Shown here one piece after another: positions 8,881-17,300 of a DNA stretch of 64,000 nt. Below the pieces are notes generated by a model that saw only the letters and a list, made by a program, of their open reading frames with translations, was not told where the DNA came from and made no database searches. Position numbers and translations under genes: made by a program. This DNA is from Alphaproteobacteria bacterium (GTDB lineage Bacteria > Pseudomonadota > Alphaproteobacteria > DSM-16000 > Inquilinaceae): assembly GCA_028277405.1 (NCBI GenBank), contig JANQGH010000051.1, positions 1 through 64,000 on the forward strand. The letters run 5' to 3'. The number at the start of each line of letters is the position of its first letter. Within the stretch, counting starts at the first letter, position 1.

Positions 8881-9669
8881 TCAGGCGAGCACGGTCCTCA
8901 CCTCGGCGTCGGTCAGGGCCGCGGCCAATCGAGGCGGTGGCGGGGCGTCGGTAACCAGCACGTCGATGGGCTTAAGCTCACATACCTGCACCAGCGACAG
9001 GCGTCCGAACTTGCTCGAATCGCACAGCACGACGACGTTGGAGGCGCGCTCCAGATAAACCTGCTTGACCTCGGTTTCCTCCAGCGAATAGTCGAAACAG
9101 CCATCTTCGGTGATGCCCGACACGCCGATGAACGCGTGGTCCAGCCAATAGTTGCGAAGCTGGTTGATGGCAATCGAACCGCACACGGAATTCTCCATGG
9201 CGCGCACCTGCCCACCGGGCAGATAGACCTGGTGCCCGGTGTCGCTCAGCGCCATTGCGGCACGCAGGCTGTTGGTAAAGACCTTGAGTTCCTTGGCATC
9301 GTCCAGATGGCGCGCCAGTTGAAGCGTCGTTGAGCCGACATCCAGCCCTACGGTCTGATGGGCTTGCGGAATGGTGGCGGCGACCCGGGCGATGGCGGCC
9401 TTGGCGTCGGCATTGGTTCGCGATCGACCATCGAAGGCCGGCTCATCTACGTCGACGGTCCGCCCCAACACCCCGTTCTTGGCGATGGCGCCGCCATGTG
9501 TGCGAATAGCCACATCCTGCTGCTCAAGGCGGTCGAGATCGCGTCGAATCGTCATCTCGGAAACGCCGAACTCCTGCGCCGCCGCGGCAACCGAGACGAA
9601 ACCTCTTTCCGTGACGCGATTGCGCAGCATCTCGAGGCGCAATTCACTTGGCCGACGGTCCGTTTTCAT
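8881..9669 (-). CDS. DeoR/GlpR-family sugar-operon repressor
   Basis: A DeoR-type regulator of 262 aa. It has an N-terminal helix-turn-helix (FGVSEMTIRRDLDRLEQQ) and a C-terminal sugar-phosphate-sensing domain (VGLDVGSTTLQLARHL, FIGVSGITEDGCFDYS, CDSSKFGR). Such proteins repress until a phosphorylated sugar binds. The start is ATG at 9669 (MKTDRRP), preceded by GGTGAAGG; the frame stays open to 9930, but the extra residues are not DeoR-like. It is divergent from the sugar ABC/kinase operon and is the positional counterpart of SgcR in the E. coli sgc locus. Confidence 0.92.
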   Translation of the reverse strand: MKTDRRPSELRLEMLRNRVTERGFVSVAAAAQEFGVSEMTIRRDLDRLEQQDVAIRTHGGAIAKNGVLGRTVDVDEPAFDGRSRTNADAKAAIARVAATIPQAHQTVGLDVGSTTLQLARHLDDAKELKVFTNSLRAAMALSDTGHQVYLPGGQVRAMENSVCGSIAINQLRNYWLDHAFIGVSGITEDGCFDYSLEETEVKQVYLERASNVVVLCDSSKFGRLSLVQVCELKPIDVLVTDAPPPPRLAAALTDAEVRTVLA

Positions 9670-9719
9670 GGCCTGGCCTTCACCGCATTCCTGATCCGTG
9701 GGGAACTCAATAGTCACAT

Positions 9720-9786
9720 TATCAAACAAAGCTAGCGACCTCCATCCTCTTTCGTGATTGACTATGAGTGATATCAAACATATTCT
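9720..9786. promoter_or_regulatory. Direct-repeat operators and promoter of the sugar operon
   Basis: The 9-bp element TATCAAACA occurs twice in the same orientation, at 9720-9728 and 9772-9780, 52 bp apart (about five helical turns). The second copy fills the spacer of a rightward promoter candidate TTGACT (9758-9763), 17 bp, TATTCT (9781-9786). The first overlaps a leftward GATAAT -10-like element (9718-9723) for the DeoR gene. Repression by the adjacent DeoR protein is an inference. Confidence 0.5.
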
Positions 9787-9888
9787 CCCAGAATTCTGTC
9801 GCAGTACGAGCGGATTATAACATTCTGACGTCGACCGTGGGGGGCGGTGCATCGAGAATGGGGCACGAGAGGAAGAGGGCGGGCGCCG

Positions 9889-10932
9889 ATGTCTGACGCG
9901 TCCAAGATAGGAGAGCCAAACGATCTGCATGCTGCCGGTAAAGGCAGGCCAGATTCGGCCAGCGCGAAATCGGAACCGGTGGTCCGGGCGGTCTGGGCTC
10001 AGTTAAGGCGCCTGCATCTGCTGATCATACCGCTTGTGTGTTTCATGATCGCGTTCAGCCTCATGCATGATCGCTTTCTCACCAGCGTTAACCTGCTCAA
10101 TGTCGCCAGGGCGGCATCGGTGACGACGATCATCGGTGTCGGCATGACGTTTCTCATCACCTCGCGCAACCTCGACCTGTCGGTTGGGTCGATGCTTGGC
10201 CTGATCATGGCCGTCGCCGGCACGGCGATGAAATGGTACGGGGTGCCGGTCCCCATCGCCATCCTCATGGCATTGGCTGCAGGCGCCCTGCTCGGTGTCA
10301 TCAACGGTTTCGTGGTGACCGCGCTCAAGGTGCCGGCCTTGCTGGCGACACTGGGTACCCTGGTCGCCTATCGGGGCATCCTCAATCAGTACATGTATGG
10401 CGAAACCGCCAGCCGGATGCCGGATTCGATCGTGTTTCTCGGCCAGGGGATGGTCGGTCCCGTTCCTGTGCCGGTTATCGTCGCCGCGATTGCCGTGGTG
10501 GCGGGCATGCTGGTCTACCGGTTCACCGTCTTCGGGCGCTACGCGGTTGCCATCGGCGGCAATGAGGAGGCGGCCAAGCGCGCCGGCATCAACGTCAATT
10601 TCTGGAAGGTCGTGTTCTTCACCGTCCAGGGCATGCTCTGCGGCGTGGCGGCAATCGTCTATCTCGGTCAACTGAACGCCACGCATCCGTCGATCGGCAC
10701 GGGCCTGGAGCTGCATATCATTGCCGGCACGATTCTCGGCGGCACGCTGCTTTTCGGCGGCTATGGCTCGATCGGCGGCATGGCGCTGGGCATGTATCTG
10801 ATCGACGTGCTTGAGAACGGTCTGGTGCTGGCCGGTGCCGGCTTCTTCGTCCAGCAAATCTTCCTCGGCATCCTGCTGATCGCCGCCGTTGCCGCCCAGT
10901 TGGCGCAGCGCCGACGGCGTGACGTCGAATGA
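9889..10932 (+). CDS. Sugar ABC transporter permease (CUT2/RbsC-like)
   Basis: A 347-aa inner-membrane permease of the ribose/xylose/fructose class. It has eight to ten hydrophobic segments and the signatures NLDLSVGSMLGL, ATLGTLVAYRG and ELHIIAGTILGGTLLFGGYGS. The start is ATG at 9889 (MSDASK); a GTG at 9847 would add 14 residues unlike the family. A hydrophilic ~40-residue N-terminal extension precedes the first helix. It is the first gene of the operon, followed by the binding protein and ATPase. Confidence 0.92.
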   Translation: MSDASKIGEPNDLHAAGKGRPDSASAKSEPVVRAVWAQLRRLHLLIIPLVCFMIAFSLMHDRFLTSVNLLNVARAASVTTIIGVGMTFLITSRNLDLSVGSMLGLIMAVAGTAMKWYGVPVPIAILMALAAGALLGVINGFVVTALKVPALLATLGTLVAYRGILNQYMYGETASRMPDSIVFLGQGMVGPVPVPVIVAAIAVVAGMLVYRFTVFGRYAVAIGGNEEAAKRAGINVNFWKVVFFTVQGMLCGVAAIVYLGQLNATHPSIGTGLELHIIAGTILGGTLLFGGYGSIGGMALGMYLIDVLENGLVLAGAGFFVQQIFLGILLIAAVAAQLAQRRRRDVE

Positions 10933-10998
10933 CCGATGTCGTTGCCGTGGCGCCGGGTGGCGCGACGGTCTGGTCCTCATGAAAACAGGGAGAGTAAG

Positions 10999-12045
10999 AT
11001 GAAAACATCACGTCTCGCATCCGTTGCCGCATTGGCCGTTTTGGCCAGCTCCGCGACCGCGGCGGCACAGAGCGACATCGAGGTTGCCATTGTCTCCGGC
11101 ATCTCCGACATCACCCAGTTCGACGGCCAGTTCTCCGCCGGCGTGATCGACACGCTGGAAGCTTACGACGGGGCCAACATATCCATCGCCCACTACGCCC
11201 CGTCCGGCGGGATGGAAGATGAGTTGGGCATGGACGCGATCCTGCGGGACATGGTCACGATCGCGCCGGACTATCTTCTGTTCATCGTCGTGCACTGGGA
11301 AACGGTGCAAGACCGCCTCGTCGCCCTGCAGGATGAGGGCGTCAATCTCATGGTGGTCGAATTCGCCCCTGAAAATGCCGGCGACGTCAGCCCCTTTGCC
11401 TGGGCCATCACCGACCACACGGAATCGGGCCGTGTCACCGGCGCTTCTGCCGCCGCACATTACTGCGCCGATTTCGAAGGCGACACCGTCGCGGCGGCAC
11501 TGTTCCACGGCACCGCCAGTTCCGAGATCGGCATCAACCGCATGGACGGTATCCAGGAGGCGTTCGTCGCCGGGTTGGCCGAATGTGGCAAGAACGTCGA
11601 GTTCGTCGACGAAGTGTTCGCCAATTTCAATCGCGAGCGCGCCTTCGAACTCGCCCAGCAGGTGGCAACCGCCAATCCCGATATCCACATCATTTTCGGC
11701 GCCAACAGCAACACCGCCCTGGGCATCATGGAAGGTCTGCGGACGGTCGGCATGCTCGACCGGATCGATGTCACGGGCATAGGCGGTCAGTTGGAGGAGC
11801 TTGCGTCGATCTGCCGTGGCGAAATCCTCACCGCCGGCGTTCGCAATCCTCGCGGTCAGGGGCAGGAGGCCGGCCAGGTGGTTATCGACCATCTGGAAGA
11901 TCAGGCCTATGACCAGATCAACTACGCGCCGCAGATCACCGTGAACACGTGTGAGGAGATCTTCGATTTCTATCCGGTCGAGATGCTGGACAATCCGGCC
12001 TTCCGAGGAAACCTCAATGAAGGCCAGTGGCAGCCGGCCGGCTGA
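10999..12045 (+). CDS. Sugar ABC transporter substrate-binding protein
   Basis: A 348-aa periplasmic protein of the RbsB-like type (Peripla_BP_4). A Sec signal peptide (MKTSRLAS...ATAAAQ, about 23 residues) is followed by the two-lobed binding domain, with DGIQEAF and ANSNTALGIMEGL hinge and ligand-lobe motifs. The ATG at 10999 has a GGGAGAG ribosome-binding site; an upstream in-frame ATG at 10936 lacks one. It delivers the operon's sugar-like solute to the CUT2 permease. Confidence 0.9.
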   Translation: MKTSRLASVAALAVLASSATAAAQSDIEVAIVSGISDITQFDGQFSAGVIDTLEAYDGANISIAHYAPSGGMEDELGMDAILRDMVTIAPDYLLFIVVHWETVQDRLVALQDEGVNLMVVEFAPENAGDVSPFAWAITDHTESGRVTGASAAAHYCADFEGDTVAAALFHGTASSEIGINRMDGIQEAFVAGLAECGKNVEFVDEVFANFNRERAFELAQQVATANPDIHIIFGANSNTALGIMEGLRTVGMLDRIDVTGIGGQLEELASICRGEILTAGVRNPRGQGQEAGQVVIDHLEDQAYDQINYAPQITVNTCEEIFDFYPVEMLDNPAFRGNLNEGQWQPAG

Positions 12046-12092
12046 TCGTGCCGCCCGCCGTTGAGCCCAGCCACGAGGGAGTGGATCCGAAC

Positions 12093-12899
12093 GTGTCGCC
12101 GAATTCGAGCCAGGCCAACTCAAGCCGGGAGGGCGAACCCGTCCTTCGGGTCAGGAACGTCAGCAAGCGGTTCGGTGCGGTGACCGCCTTGGACGGCGTC
12201 TCGATCGACTTCCATATCGGTGAGACGGTGGGGGTTGTCGGCGACAATGGCGCCGGCAAGTCGACCCTCCTCAAGGTCATGACCGGGGTGCATCGGCCCG
12301 ATGGCGGATCCCTGGAGGTCGAAGGCAAGGAAGTTACCTTCGACGCTCCAGGGGTTGCCCGTGCCAATGGGATCGAGGCCGTTTATCAGGATTTGGCCCT
12401 GGTGGACGACATGAACGTCGCGGAGAACATGTTTCTGGGGCGCGAAATCCGGGCCGGCGGTATCGGCCGCACGCTCGGCATCGTCAATCGCAAGGCGATG
12501 CGCCGGCAGGCGGCTGATGCGATCGCCAACCTGCGCGTGCCGATCCCGCATATCGACGAGACGCTGGTTCGCCGTATGTCCGGCGGCCAGCGTCAGGGTG
12601 TGGCGATCGCACGGTCGATCATGTGGGGGCGCAAGGTCCTGCTGCTGGACGAGCCGACGGCGGCGCTCGGCGTCAAACAGCAGGACGAGGTCGAACGGAT
12701 GATCCAGGAACTGCGCGGCAAGAGCCTGGCGATGATGATCATCGCCCACAACATGCCCCTCGTCTTCCGTCTGACCGATCGGATCATCGTGCTTCGTCAC
12801 GGCCGGGTCGTGGCCGCGCTGGCCACGGCGGAGACTTCGCCGGAGGAGGTCGTGACCTACATAACCGGCGCCAAGACGCCGGTCAGCGCCGCGTCGTGA
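12093..12899 (+). CDS. Sugar ABC transporter ATP-binding protein (single-domain, FrcA-like)
   Basis: One ABC domain of about 268 aa: Walker A GDNGAGKS at residues 50-57, Q-loop near YQDLALVDD, signature MSGGQRQGVAIARS, Walker B VLLLDEPTAALG, and a switch His in IIAHN. Most CUT2 ATPases are tandem (RbsA); the single-domain form resembles rhizobial FrcA. No ATG start is available. GTG at 12093, with GAGGGA about 12 nt upstream, is preferred; GTG codons at 12027 (overlapping the binding-protein gene) and 12081 are alternatives. Confidence 0.88.
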   Translation: MSPNSSQANSSREGEPVLRVRNVSKRFGAVTALDGVSIDFHIGETVGVVGDNGAGKSTLLKVMTGVHRPDGGSLEVEGKEVTFDAPGVARANGIEAVYQDLALVDDMNVAENMFLGREIRAGGIGRTLGIVNRKAMRRQAADAIANLRVPIPHIDETLVRRMSGGQRQGVAIARSIMWGRKVLLLDEPTAALGVKQQDEVERMIQELRGKSLAMMIIAHNMPLVFRLTDRIIVLRHGRVVAALATAETSPEEVVTYITGAKTPVSAAS

Positions 12900-12933
12900 A
12901 CCCGTACATGTTCCGCCGGCCTGACGCGCCGCC

Positions 12934-14412
12934 ATGACCGGACGACTTGTCGCCGGCGTCGACTGTTCCACCCAGGCCACCAAGGTGGTCGTCGTCGACG
13001 TCGATCAAGGCGACAGGGTCGCCGAGGGACGCGCCGCTCACCAGGTCTTGCGCCAGGGCGCGATCAGCGAAACGGACCCGGACCATTGGTGGCGGGCGCT
13101 GGCGGCGGCGCTTTCCTCGACAGGTCTGGCCGATCGGATCGATGCCGTTTCGATCGCTGCCCAGCAGCTCGGCCTGGTGACCCTCGATGCCGACCATCGC
13201 CCGTTGCGGCCGGCTGTATTATGGGACGATACGCGGTCCGCCTACGCCGCCGAAAGGCTGCAGACCGCGCTCGGCGGGCGCGAGGCTTGGGCCCGGCATG
13301 TGGGAACCCAGCCCGTGGCCGGTCTCACCGTTGCCTCCTGGGTCTGGCTGCGCGAGGCCGAACCGGAGACGGCTGGCCGGACTGCGCATATCAGGCTGCC
13401 TCATGACTTCCTGACCGAACGGCTGACCGGCAATGGCGTGACCGACCGCGGCGATGCCTCTGGCACCGGCTGGTGGTCCAGCAGGCGGGAAGCCTATGTG
13501 CCCGAGGTCCTCGACCTGCCCATGGTCGACCTGAAGCCGTCGATGCTGCCGCGCGTTCTCGGCGCCGAAGACGTTGCCGGGCAGGTCACGCCGATGGCCG
13601 CGCAATGGACCGGCCTGCGTGCCGGGATTCCCGTCGCCTGCGGCACGGGTGACAATATGTCGGCGGCCCTGGCGCTTGCCATCGAGCCGGGCGAACCCGT
13701 GATCAGCCTTGGCACGTCCGGGACCGCCTACATGCGCGCGCACCGGGCGCCGGCCGACCCGACCGGACAAGTCTTCGCCGACGCCTCGGCGAGCGGCGAT
13801 CATCTGCCGCTGACCTGTACGCTGAATGCCACCCTCGCCGTCGACAATATGGCCCGCCTCTTGGGCCTGGCGCGTGATGCCGTCGCCGAACGCACCGATG
13901 TCGTGGTCATGCCCTATCTCAGTGGCGAAAGGCTGCCCGACTATCCGTTGGCGCGCGGCAGCATCTTGGGCATTGATCACGCGACATCCCGCGGCGAGGT
14001 TCTGCTCGCGGCCTACGAGGGCGTCGCCTATTCGCTGGTCCGTTCGCTCGACGTCCTGGCGGCGCAAACGTCGCCGATCGCGCCGGACGCCCCGATCCTG
14101 TTGATCGGGGGCGGCGCGCGGAGCCGAATATGGCAAGACACGATCGCGCGGCTGTCGGGTCGCGCGCTGGTGATTCCTGAGGCCGACGAATTGGTGGCCT
14201 GGGGCGCGGCGGCGCAGGCGGCGGGACTCTTGGCCGGACGTCCGGCGGTGGATGTCGCCCGCCGCTGGAATGTCGCCAAGGGGGCCGGTGTCCAGGCTCG
14301 CGCGGTCGATCAGACGGCGCTCGACCGCATCGCGCGCGTGCGCCAGGCCGCTGACGCGTTGAACACGGCGGACTTCTTCGCCTCATCCGATACCGTGCCG
14401 GAGGCCCCATGA
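12934..14412 (+). CDS. FGGY-family sugar kinase (xylulokinase-like)
   Basis: A 492-aa FGGY carbohydrate kinase. It shows the phosphate-1 loop with Asp10 (DCSTQATK), substrate motif WDDTRS, the catalytic-base region CGTGDN (Asp240), phosphate-2 loop SLGTSGTAYM and the adenosine motif GGGARSRIW. It phosphorylates a keto-sugar or polyol with ATP. Since the ABC importer brings its solute in unmodified, this kinase supplies the phosphorylation step that a PTS would perform in the comparable E. coli sgc operon. Its stop overlaps the M42 start. Confidence 0.93.
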   Translation: MTGRLVAGVDCSTQATKVVVVDVDQGDRVAEGRAAHQVLRQGAISETDPDHWWRALAAALSSTGLADRIDAVSIAAQQLGLVTLDADHRPLRPAVLWDDTRSAYAAERLQTALGGREAWARHVGTQPVAGLTVASWVWLREAEPETAGRTAHIRLPHDFLTERLTGNGVTDRGDASGTGWWSSRREAYVPEVLDLPMVDLKPSMLPRVLGAEDVAGQVTPMAAQWTGLRAGIPVACGTGDNMSAALALAIEPGEPVISLGTSGTAYMRAHRAPADPTGQVFADASASGDHLPLTCTLNATLAVDNMARLLGLARDAVAERTDVVVMPYLSGERLPDYPLARGSILGIDHATSRGEVLLAAYEGVAYSLVRSLDVLAAQTSPIAPDAPILLIGGGARSRIWQDTIARLSGRALVIPEADELVAWGAAAQAAGLLAGRPAVDVARRWNVAKGAGVQARAVDQTALDRIARVRQAADALNTADFFASSDTVPEAP

Positions 14413-15479
14413 TGACCGGATTGATCGACGACATTCTCCGCCTCACCGCGATACCCGCGCCATCGGGACGGGAAGGCGCAATCGCCCAGATTATCCGCGA
14501 GCGTTGGCAGACATTCGGGGTGGTCAACGAAGACCGTCTCGGCAACCTTAGTGTAACCGTTGGGGAAGGCGACCCGCATGTCGCCTTTGTCGCCCATCTC
14601 GACGAGGTCGGCTTTGTGATCCGAACCATCGACGAGACGGGTTTCATCGGCCTTAACCGTCTGGGCGGCATACCCGAACGCGTCCTTGCGGGGCAGCGCA
14701 TCCTCTTGCTGGGTACCGATGGCCCGATCGCCGGCGTGTTCGCCACCTACCCCCACCACTTCACGCCGGATGCCGAGAAGTACCGGGTACGGCCGATCGG
14801 TGACGTCTGGGTCGATATCGGCGCGACGGACAAGCAGGCCGTGACGGATGAGTTCGGTCTGAGGGTGGGCGATTTCGGTGTCTACGAGCGCCACGCGCAT
14901 GTTGCCGGGGATCGGGTTTTTGCCAATGCCCTGGACGATCGGCTCGGCCTGGCGGCGCTGTCGGGCCTGCTTGACCGCGCCGGAACACCGGCCGCAGGCA
15001 GGGTTTCCGTGATCGCCAGCGTCCAGGAGGAGTTCAGCATCCGCGCCTTGGTGCCGACCGTTCGGCGCCTCGATCCGGACGCGCTGGTGGTTGTCGATGT
15101 CAGCCCGGCGACCGACACGCCGGAAATGGCCGGCCATAGCGATATCGCGCTTGGCGCCGGTCCGGTCATGAACCTGCACAGTTTTCACGGGCGCGGCACG
15201 CTTGGCGGGGTTTTGCCACCGGAATGGCTCGTTGCGGCGACGGAGGCCAGCGCCGCCGCCGCCGACATACCGCTGCAGCGCGCCAGCGTGGTCGGAGTGA
15301 TCACCGATGGTGCCTTCGCGCTGCACCTCAATGACGGCATCCCGACGATCGAGGTTGGTGTCGCAGTCCGCTACACCCATTGCCCGGTTGAGGTCTGTTC
15401 CATACGTGATCTGGAATGGCTGATGGATCTGCTTGTCGGTATGAGCGGCGAGATCGCCGGCGCGGTGCCCTGGCGATGA
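14409..15479 (+). CDS. M42-family metallohydrolase (SgcX-like)
   Basis: A 356-aa M42 aminopeptidase/endoglucanase-type di-zinc enzyme. All expected ligand and catalytic positions are visible: His63 and Asp65 (AHLDEVG), Asp176 (ANALDDR), Glu207-Glu208 (VQEEFS), Asp230 (VDVSPATD) and His324 (RYTHCPVE). It starts at ATGATG overlapping the kinase stop, so it is tightly coupled to a sugar operon and a general peptidase role is unlikely. Its counterpart in E. coli sgc is SgcX. Release of a sugar from an amide-type conjugate is a hypothesis only. Confidence 0.9.
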   Translation: MMTGLIDDILRLTAIPAPSGREGAIAQIIRERWQTFGVVNEDRLGNLSVTVGEGDPHVAFVAHLDEVGFVIRTIDETGFIGLNRLGGIPERVLAGQRILLLGTDGPIAGVFATYPHHFTPDAEKYRVRPIGDVWVDIGATDKQAVTDEFGLRVGDFGVYERHAHVAGDRVFANALDDRLGLAALSGLLDRAGTPAAGRVSVIASVQEEFSIRALVPTVRRLDPDALVVVDVSPATDTPEMAGHSDIALGAGPVMNLHSFHGRGTLGGVLPPEWLVAATEASAAAADIPLQRASVVGVITDGAFALHLNDGIPTIEVGVAVRYTHCPVEVCSIRDLEWLMDLLVGMSGEIAGAVPWR

Positions 15480-15482
15480 ACT

Positions 15483-15508
15483 GGGGATTGGGGAACCGGG
15501 GACTGGGG
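15483..15508 (+). promoter_or_regulatory. G-quadruplex motif before the epimerase gene
   Basis: Four runs of exactly four G are separated by loops ATT, AACC and ACT on the coding strand. The motif starts 3 nt after the M42 stop and ends 8 nt before the ATG at 15517, occupying the position expected for the ribosome-binding site. Folding in mRNA could control translation of the epimerase gene (inference). Confidence 0.6.
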
Positions 15509-15516
15509 AGCCGGCG

Positions 15517-16194
15517 ATGAACCGCCGGCCAAATCGGCAGGCGATCATGGCGTCGGTGCTGACCGCCGATTTCGCGGCCCTGGGCGATCAGTGCCGTCGC
15601 CTGGAGATGGCCGGCGTCGACGGTATCCACTGGGATGTGATGGATGGTCTGGCGGTGCCGTCGCTGTCGTTCGGACCGGATGTCATCGCCGCGTGCCGGC
15701 GTCACACCGCCATACCGTTCGAGGCGCATTTGATGACCAATCAACCGGACCGGCTGGTCGATCAGATGGCCCAGGCCGGATGCCAAACGGTGATTGTGCA
15801 TCCCGATTGGCTGCAGAACCCGCGGCGAACGCTGCAGGGCATCCAGGAACGAGGACTGTCCGCCGGTGTCGCGTTGTCGCCAGGCAGCCCCGTCGACCTG
15901 GCACGTTGGCACTTGGACATCGTAGACCTGGTTCTCGTTATGACCGTGGAGCCAGGCTATGGCGGTCAGCAGCGGATCGCGCTGATGACCGATAAGGTCC
16001 GGGAGGTTTCGCTGCTGGTCGAACGCCAAGATCGGCGCATCGAGATTGAGGTGGACGGTGGGGTGCGGCCGGACAATATCGCTGAAGTCTTCGGGGCGGG
16101 TGCCGGGCGTTTCGTCATCGGCAGTGCTCTTTGGGAGGACGCGACGTTCGAGGCCGCGGTTACAAGCCTGCGCGAGGCTGCGGCGTCACCCTGA
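15517..16194 (+). CDS. Ribulose-phosphate 3-epimerase-like protein (SgcE-like)
   Basis: A 225-aa TIM-barrel protein of the RPE family with the metal/catalytic set His38, Asp40 (GIHWDVMDG), His71 (EAHLM) and Asp180 (IEVDGG), plus phosphate loop EPGYGGQ. The usual SILSADF is replaced by SVLTADF, and MSVNPGFGGQ by MTVEPGYGGQ, so it looks like a paralogue with a shifted substrate rather than the housekeeping enzyme. Upstream the ribosome-binding region is taken up by a G-quadruplex motif. Its counterpart in E. coli sgc is SgcE. It should epimerise a keto-pentose or keto-hexose phosphate made by the kinase. Confidence 0.88.
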   Translation: MNRRPNRQAIMASVLTADFAALGDQCRRLEMAGVDGIHWDVMDGLAVPSLSFGPDVIAACRRHTAIPFEAHLMTNQPDRLVDQMAQAGCQTVIVHPDWLQNPRRTLQGIQERGLSAGVALSPGSPVDLARWHLDIVDLVLVMTVEPGYGGQQRIALMTDKVREVSLLVERQDRRIEIEVDGGVRPDNIAEVFGAGAGRFVIGSALWEDATFEAAVTSLREAAASP

Positions 16195-16206
16195 ATGAGC
16201 ACCGGC

Positions 16207-16228
16207 GACGCCAGCGAAAGGCTGCGTC
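16207..16228 (+). repeat. Intercistronic hairpin
   Basis: GACGC(C)AGC and GCTGCGTC form an 8-bp stem with one bulged C around a GAAAG loop, between the epimerase stop (16194) and the BtpA/SgcQ start (16269). No T-run follows, so an mRNA-stability or attenuation role is as likely as nothing. Confidence 0.3.
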
Positions 16229-16268
16229 GTCGGCGATAGAGCGATGATGGTGAAAAGAGGGTAGACAG

Positions 16269-17072
16269 ATGAGCTGGATCCGTCAGGAAATTGGGGTGGC
16301 CTTGCCTGTTATCGGCATGCTGCACCTGCGCGCCCTTCCCGGTGACCCCGGCTATGACCAGGAAAGCGGGCTGGCCGACGTAATCGACTGGGCACGTAAG
16401 GATCTCGACGCCCTTCAGGCGGGCGGCGTCGACGCGGTGATGATCTCCAACGAATTCAGCCTGCCTTATCTCACAAGCACCGAGCCGATCACCGCCATTT
16501 GCATGGCACGGATTGTCGGTGAACTGCGCTCGCGGATCGATCGCCCCTTTGGCGTGAATGTGCTGTGGGACGGCAAGGCGTCGGTCGATCTGGCGGCTGC
16601 CACCGGGGCGGCGTTCGTGCGCGAGATTTTCACCGGCGTCTACGCCAGCGATTTTGGCCTCTGGGATACACAAGTGGGCACCACCGCACGCCACCGGGCC
16701 CGCGTTTCGGCAACGGGTGTTCGTCTCCTGTTCAACGTGGTTCCGGAGGCGGCGTCTTACCTGGGCGGGCGACAGCTTGCCGACATCGTGCGCTCGACCG
16801 TGTTCAATGCAAGGCCCGACGGCATTTGCGTGTCCGGTTTGACGGCAGGGGCCGCGACGGATTCGTCAGCATTGAAGGTCGTCAAGGAAGCAGCACCCAC
16901 CACGCCTGTTTTCGTCAATACCGGTGTCAACGACCGGAATGTGCGCGAGCAGCTTGGTATTGCCGATGGCGCGGTCGTGGGCACCTTCTTCAAACATGAC
17001 GGCGTGTTCGAGAACCCGGTCGATCCGGAGCGTGTCAAAGCCCTTATGACGATCGTGAAATCAATGCGTTAG
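16269..17072 (+). CDS. BtpA/SgcQ-family protein
   Basis: A 267-aa BtpA-family TIM-barrel-like protein. Typical features are the N-terminal PVIGMLHLRALPGDP, the FGVNVLWDGKASVDLAA segment, FVREIFTGVYASDFGLWD, and a C-terminal VFVNTGVNDRNVREQL with GAVVGTFFKHDGVFENPVD. BtpA proteins were named for photosystem I biogenesis in cyanobacteria; the sugar-operon members (SgcQ) have no established reaction. GAGGGTAG lies 5' of the ATG. It is the last gene of the sugar operon and the fourth one matching E. coli sgc. Confidence 0.88.
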   Translation: MSWIRQEIGVALPVIGMLHLRALPGDPGYDQESGLADVIDWARKDLDALQAGGVDAVMISNEFSLPYLTSTEPITAICMARIVGELRSRIDRPFGVNVLWDGKASVDLAAATGAAFVREIFTGVYASDFGLWDTQVGTTARHRARVSATGVRLLFNVVPEAASYLGGRQLADIVRSTVFNARPDGICVSGLTAGAATDSSALKVVKEAAPTTPVFVNTGVNDRNVREQLGIADGAVVGTFFKHDGVFENPVDPERVKALMTIVKSMR

Positions 17073-17300
17073 ACCGAGCGCCGCAGTCTGGTCCCACAGA
17101 ACCGATAGCGCTGCTCGGCCCAGGCGCGGCACGTGAAAGGCCACCAAACCGTCGCGGTATCTGGATAGAGGGATGCCGTTCGTGAGGGCCTATCCGCGTG
17201 AGAGTGAGGCAGTGGAACGCCCTTGGTCTGAGCGACAATGGCGAACGAGATGGTGTTCGACGCGCACGACAAGGCGTTCGCCTCCCCGCGGTCGGGGCAT

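Noticed and set aside
15517..16194. Housekeeping ribulose-phosphate 3-epimerase of the pentose phosphate/Calvin pathways
   Set aside because: Changes in the SILSADF and MSVNPGFGGQ motifs and the sgc-like context argue for a specialised paralogue.
17284..17297. CCCCG-CGGT-CGGGG stem near the end of the sulfatase/ABC operon as a terminator
   Set aside because: A short stem with no T-tract, expected by chance at this base composition.
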